From: Clostridia bacterium
GTDB lineage: Bacteria; Bacillota; Clostridia; Oscillospirales; Acutalibacteraceae
Assembly (NCBI GenBank): GCA_017415515.1
Contig: JAFQGI010000002.1
Location: 1 to 63,133 of the forward strand
Reading direction: 5' to 3'
Length of the DNA stretch: 63,133 bases
Under the pieces are notes generated by a model. It made no database searches and was not told the DNA's origin. It worked only from the letters and a program-made list of their open reading frames with translations. This document shows, piece after piece, positions 60,342 through 63,133 of the stretch (positions are counted from its first letter, which is position 1; each line of letters begins with the position of its first letter). Both the position numbers and the translations under genes were made by a program.

Positions 60342-61178
60342 ATGTTTATCATTGAGATTCTCAAAGCCATCGCCCAGGGCATCGTGGAGGGCATCACCGA
60401 GTGGCTGCCGGTGTCCAGCACCGGACACATCCTGCTGCTGGACGCCTTTTGGAAGATGGACGCCTCCAAAGAGTTCTTTGACGTATTCAAGGTGGTCATC
60501 CAACTGGGTGCCATTTTGGCGGTGGTAGTACTGTATTGGCAGAAGCTCAACCCCTTCTCCCTGAAAAAATCCAAAGTGGAGAAAAAGAGCACTTGGGTGC
60601 TGTGGAGCAAAGTGCTGGTGGCCAGCATCCCCGCCGCTATCGCAGGACTGGCATTGGAGGATGCCATTGACGGCGTGCTGTCCACCCCCGTGGTGATCGC
60701 CGCCGCGCTGATTGTCTACGGCATCGCCTTTATCGTAATGGAGAGCCGAAAAAGCCACACCGCCAAGGTGGAAACGGTGGAGGATATCAGCTACAAGCAC
60801 GCCTTCGGCATCGGCGCCTTCCAAATGCTGGCGCTGATCCCCGGCACCTCCCGCTCCGGCTCCACCATCTTAGGCGCTTCCCTGCTGGGCACCTCCCGCA
60901 CGGCGGCGGCGGAGTTCTCCTTCTTCATGGCGATTCCCGTCATGTTGGGTGCCAGTGGACTGAAATTGGTGAAGGCCCTGCTGTTGGACAGCGTTTCTTT
61001 CTCCCCGGAAGAGTGGATTCTGCTGGCGGTGGCAACGGCGATATCCTTTGTGGTGTCGCTGCTGGTCATCCGCGGCCTGATGGCGTTTATTAAGAAGCAC
61101 AGCTTTAAGCCTTTCGGTTGGTATCGTATTGTGCTCGGCGCCGTGGTGCTGGGCTGTGTGGCGATGAACTGGCTGTAA
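60342..61178 (+). CDS. uppP: Undecaprenyl-diphosphate phosphatase (BacA/UppP)
   Basis: Recycles undecaprenyl pyrophosphate to the lipid carrier of wall synthesis and confers bacitracin tolerance. This 278-residue multi-pass membrane protein has the catalytic GIVEGITEWLPVSSTGH near the N-terminus and ALIPGTSRSGSTILGASL in the second half, with about eight hydrophobic segments. ATG follows AGGAGAG. Transcription would come from read-through or an unseen promoter. Confidence 0.96.
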   Translation: MFIIEILKAIAQGIVEGITEWLPVSSTGHILLLDAFWKMDASKEFFDVFKVVIQLGAILAVVVLYWQKLNPFSLKKSKVEKKSTWVLWSKVLVASIPAAIAGLALEDAIDGVLSTPVVIAAALIVYGIAFIVMESRKSHTAKVETVEDISYKHAFGIGAFQMLALIPGTSRSGSTILGASLLGTSRTAAAEFSFFMAIPVMLGASGLKLVKALLLDSVSFSPEEWILLAVATAISFVVSLLVIRGLMAFIKKHSFKPFGWYRIVLGAVVLGCVAMNWL

Positions 61179-61198
61179 TCGCTCGATTAGGTATGAAA

Positions 61199-61437
61199 AG
61201 GCTTCCCCTTGAGGGTAGCGAAGCGGCACGAGCGGTAATGAATGACAGTCCGGTGGACTGTCAGAACCGCGAGTGGACCGAGCCGCAGCGAGACAGCTGT
61301 CGAGCGACAGCGAGACTGATGAGGTGTAGCCGACGATAGTCGGCGTTATTAAGATTTGTGCAGACACTATCGCTCTGCGACCACCTCATCCGTCATTTGC
61401 TCCGCAAATGCCACCTTCCCCTCAAGGGGAAGGCTTG
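61199..61437. repeat. Dispersed palindromic element R1, longest copy
   Basis: Left end GGCTTCCCCTTGAGGG, right end CACCTTCCCCTCAAGG with GGAAGGCTT. Extra hairpins inside: GACAGTCC-GGT-GGACTGTC, AGCTGTCG-AG-CGACAGC, AGCCGAC-GATA-GTCGGCG, GCATTTGC-like CATTTG-CTCCG-CAAATG. The two inverted blocks GACTGATGAGGTG and ACCACCTCATCCG are again present. It fills the gap between uppP and the next terminator. Confidence 0.82.
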
Positions 61438-61458
61438 TCCTATTGTAGCCTATACGAA

Positions 61459-61498
61459 ACGAACCCGAACGCAACCGCGTTCGGGTTCGTTTTTTACT
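61459..61498 (+). terminator. Terminator between uppP and the SHOCT-like gene
   Basis: ACGAACCCGAACGC, loop, GCGTTCGGGTTCGT, then TTTTTAC. Both convergent genes could use it. Confidence 0.85.
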
Positions 61499-62401
61499 TT
61501 ACAGCTTTAACAATTCTTTCCGCTTTTGCTCAAACTCCTCGCGTGTCATATAGCCGGCTGTAACCAATTCATTATATCGATCCAATTCGGCTTTGATGTC
61601 ATTCACCGGAGCAGCATGAGGTGTCGGAGCAGCATGAGGTGTCGGAGTAGCGTGAGGTGTCGGAGTAGCGTGAGGTGTCGGAGCAGCATGAGGTGTCGGA
61701 GTAGCGTGGGGTGTCGGAGCAGCGTGAGCGATATGGGGAGCGGAGACGTTCTGCTTTGCTCTCCGATTGCGCGCCATCCATTTGATAGCTATGAACACCA
61801 TCCAAGCACTCAGCGCCATCATCACAATTCCGACCACCTTGCCAACCTTTGCGGCACCGGCATTCACCGTCGTCGGATCTTCATCCAAATCGCACACATA
61901 GCAGATACTCAAATTGCTCATCCGCTTTGCCCCGAAATCCAACCACATCTTCTCTTGCAATGTGGTGATGGCCTCTCTGAAAAACCGCGTGTGATTCTGC
62001 AAATCTTCATTAAACTCCTGCGTCTCAAAGTAACCGTCAAAAGTCAGACTTCCGATTTCGGCCTCGCTGTCCTTTATATAGTCGTCTGTCTGCTTCCACA
62101 AAGGAGACTCCGGATTGACCGGCATGCTGGCAACCACTGTATTCTCATCCTTATCCTCAAAGGATACCAGAAAATAGCGGACATCCCCCTCATTGAGTTC
62201 TCCATACCGATCCAACACCTTCAGATTTTCGATTCGGTAGAGGCTGTCCTTTTCCAAGTCACGGTACGAAACATCGGCAATATCCTCCGATGTCGTGTCG
62301 AAATTGTCGTCTGCACTGGTTAGCATCAACAAACCAACCCCAAAAAGACAAACCGACAACAGGATCATACTTACGATTTTTCTTGTGGCTACCGGTTTCA
62401 T
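61499..62401 (-). CDS. Membrane protein with PTPHA tandem repeats and SHOCT-like tail
   Basis: A 300-residue protein. The first membrane segment is at about 10-28, an outside domain of about 150 residues follows, and the second membrane segment is at about 184-208. A cytoplasmic linker of six-residue repeats P-T-P-H-A-[AT] comes next, then a short domain with NDIKAELDRYNELVTAGYMT followed by REEFEQKRKELLKL, which is the SHOCT pattern. Function is unknown. ATG 62401 follows AGAGGTG and is 11 bases after thrS on the same strand, so it is probably cotranscribed. By eye it has lower GC than thrS. Confidence 0.72.
   Translation of the reverse strand: MKPVATRKIVSMILLSVCLFGVGLLMLTSADDNFDTTSEDIADVSYRDLEKDSLYRIENLKVLDRYGELNEGDVRYFLVSFEDKDENTVVASMPVNPESPLWKQTDDYIKDSEAEIGSLTFDGYFETQEFNEDLQNHTRFFREAITTLQEKMWLDFGAKRMSNLSICYVCDLDEDPTTVNAGAAKVGKVVGIVMMALSAWMVFIAIKWMARNRRAKQNVSAPHIAHAAPTPHATPTPHAAPTPHATPTPHATPTPHAAPTPHAAPVNDIKAELDRYNELVTAGYMTREEFEQKRKELLKL
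61608..61727. repeat. 18-bp tandem repeats coding for P-T-P-H-A-[AT]
   Basis: About six to seven units of GTCGGAGCAGCATGAGGT and variants (GTAGCGTGAGG) in frame inside the gene at 61499-62401. Units differ at only a few positions, so copy number may vary between strains. Confidence 0.85.
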
Positions 62402-62412
62402 ACAACACCTCT

Positions 62413-63133
62413 TTAATCTCTCTTCTTGGTGGCAATCTCCACCAGAGCCTTGGCGATGAACTCGTCGGCGGTCATAGCGCCCAAATCCTCGCCGCTACGG
62501 GTGCGGACGGAGACGGTGCCATTCTCCATATCACGGTCACCCACCACCAGCATATAGGGCACCTTCTTGAGCTGATGCTCACGAATCTTGTAGCCCAGTT
62601 TCTCACTGCGGTAGTCGCCCTCGGCACGGATGCCAGCGGCTTTCAACTGCTCTTCCACGTTCTTGGCATACTCGTGGGCACGGTCGGTGACCGGCAGCAC
62701 CACCACCTGATCGGGAGCCAGCCACAGGGGGAACGCGCCGGCGAAACGCTCGATCAGGTAGGCCAAAGTACGCTCGTAGCAACCCAAAGAGGTACGGTGG
62801 ATGATATAGGGGGTCTTCTTCTGACCGTCGGCGTCGGTATACTCCATACCGAACTTCTCAGCCAGTAGCATATCGATCTGGATGGTGACGATGGTGTCCT
62901 CTTTGCCGAACACGTTCTTGTACTGGATATCCAGCTTGGGACCATAGAAGGCGGCCTCGTCGATACCGATGGAGTACTCCACGCCCAGATTGTCCAGAAT
63001 CTTCTTCATGACGGCCTGTGCCTCATTCCACTGCTCGGCGGTACCCTCGTACTTGTTCTTGGGGTTCTCGGGATCCCACTGGGAGAAGCGGAAGGAGCAA
63101 TTCTCCAACATACCCACGGTATCCAGGCAGTAC
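62413..63133 (-). CDS. thrS: Threonyl-tRNA synthetase, C-terminal part (cut by the window edge)
   Basis: The last 239 codons of ThrRS; the 5' end lies beyond the window. Visible are the class II motifs and anticodon domain: CSFRFSQWDPENPKNKY, AAFYGPKLDIQYKNVFG, DTIVTIQIDMLLAEKF, HRTSLGCYERTLAYLIERFAG (motif 3 with the active-site Arg), then the anticodon-binding domain PLWLAPDQVVVLPVTD and LGYKIREHQLKKVPYMLVVGD. The sequence continues in frame to the edge. It is followed after 11 bases by the SHOCT-like gene. Confidence 0.96.
   Translation of the reverse strand, partial: YCLDTVGMLENCSFRFSQWDPENPKNKYEGTAEQWNEAQAVMKKILDNLGVEYSIGIDEAAFYGPKLDIQYKNVFGKEDTIVTIQIDMLLAEKFGMEYTDADGQKKTPYIIHRTSLGCYERTLAYLIERFAGAFPLWLAPDQVVVLPVTDRAHEYAKNVEEQLKAAGIRAEGDYRSEKLGYKIREHQLKKVPYMLVVGDRDMENGTVSVRTRSGEDLGAMTADEFIAKALVEIATKKRD

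Noticed and set aside
61608-61727. Regular repeats that could be taken for a CRISPR array
   Set aside because: Units are contiguous with no spacers, in frame inside a coding region, and code for a simple peptide repeat.

Overview
The window is chromosomal DNA from a Gram-positive, GC-rich member of the Clostridia, most likely an Oscillospiraceae/Ruminococcaceae-type gut anaerobe. The evidence is gene content and order: a fused IspH-S1 protein behind cmk, a MetH without reactivation domain behind metF, Asp23/Gls24 next to a FakA-like protein, Clostridia-type DUF4364, DUF5685 and DUF6062 proteins, many lipoproteins with the N-terminal pattern M-K-K-x-L-A-L-L-L-A-L-T-M-L-L-C-A-C-G, and Thr-rich linkers. 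No phage, plasmid, IS transposase, CRISPR, tRNA or rRNA gene was seen.

Layout. 1-7 kb: a membrane-anchored unknown, secA (-), an LCP cell-wall ligase (+), a YD-repeat lipoprotein (-). 6.3-11.5 kb: a minus-strand cluster (peptide-type binding protein, Gls24, FakA-like, ymdB, DUF6062). 11.7-17 kb: metG, flavin reductase, valS. 17-23 kb: a lipoprotein behind a structured leader, a large cell-wall amidase (-), and divergent from it an ECF sigma factor with its probable anti-sigma factor. 23-26 kb: metF-metH. 26-31 kb: a C39-like lipoprotein divergent from a small XRE regulator, alr, a lipoprotein, DUF4364, trmB, a Cys-motif protein. 31-36 kb: a sugar-type binding lipoprotein (-) behind a second structured leader, and the proline operon proB-proA-proC (-). 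36-43 kb: membrane protein plus LemA, WYL regulator, BRCT protein, unknown, second C39 lipoprotein. 42.8-47.7 kb: uvrB-uvrA. 47.7-55.8 kb: TlpA-like lipoprotein (-), DUF5685-DnaJ-membrane protein, then RpiR regulator-FAD protein-cmk-ispH/S1. 56-58.4 kb: a YD-repeat lipoprotein behind a third leader, and a small membrane protein behind two LexA-type boxes. 58.4-63.1 kb: rnpB, a DivIVA-like protein with an apparent frameshift, a PC4/YdbC protein, uppP, a SHOCT-like membrane protein (-), and the 3' part of thrS (-).

The strongest candidate for something undescribed is a family of three structured 5' leaders (17257-17424 +, 56099-56328 +, 32985-33150 -). Each starts just after a promoter with a long closing stem. 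Each exposes an apical GGTAAAAA loop that can form a long-range pseudoknot with a segment just before an intrinsic terminator, and the terminator sits directly against the Shine-Dalgarno of a lipoprotein gene. Both pseudoknot and terminator stem covary between copies, as expected of a riboswitch-like or trans-regulated attenuator. A second structural signal is a family of intergenic palindromic elements (at least six copies) whose internal hairpins change sequence but keep pairing. Other points: an internal promoter and ribosome-binding site inside the ispH-S1 fusion, an SOS-type operator pair, and an operator/promoter overlap between the XRE and C39 genes.

All calls are from reading sequence and conceptual translations; no database search or folding program was run.
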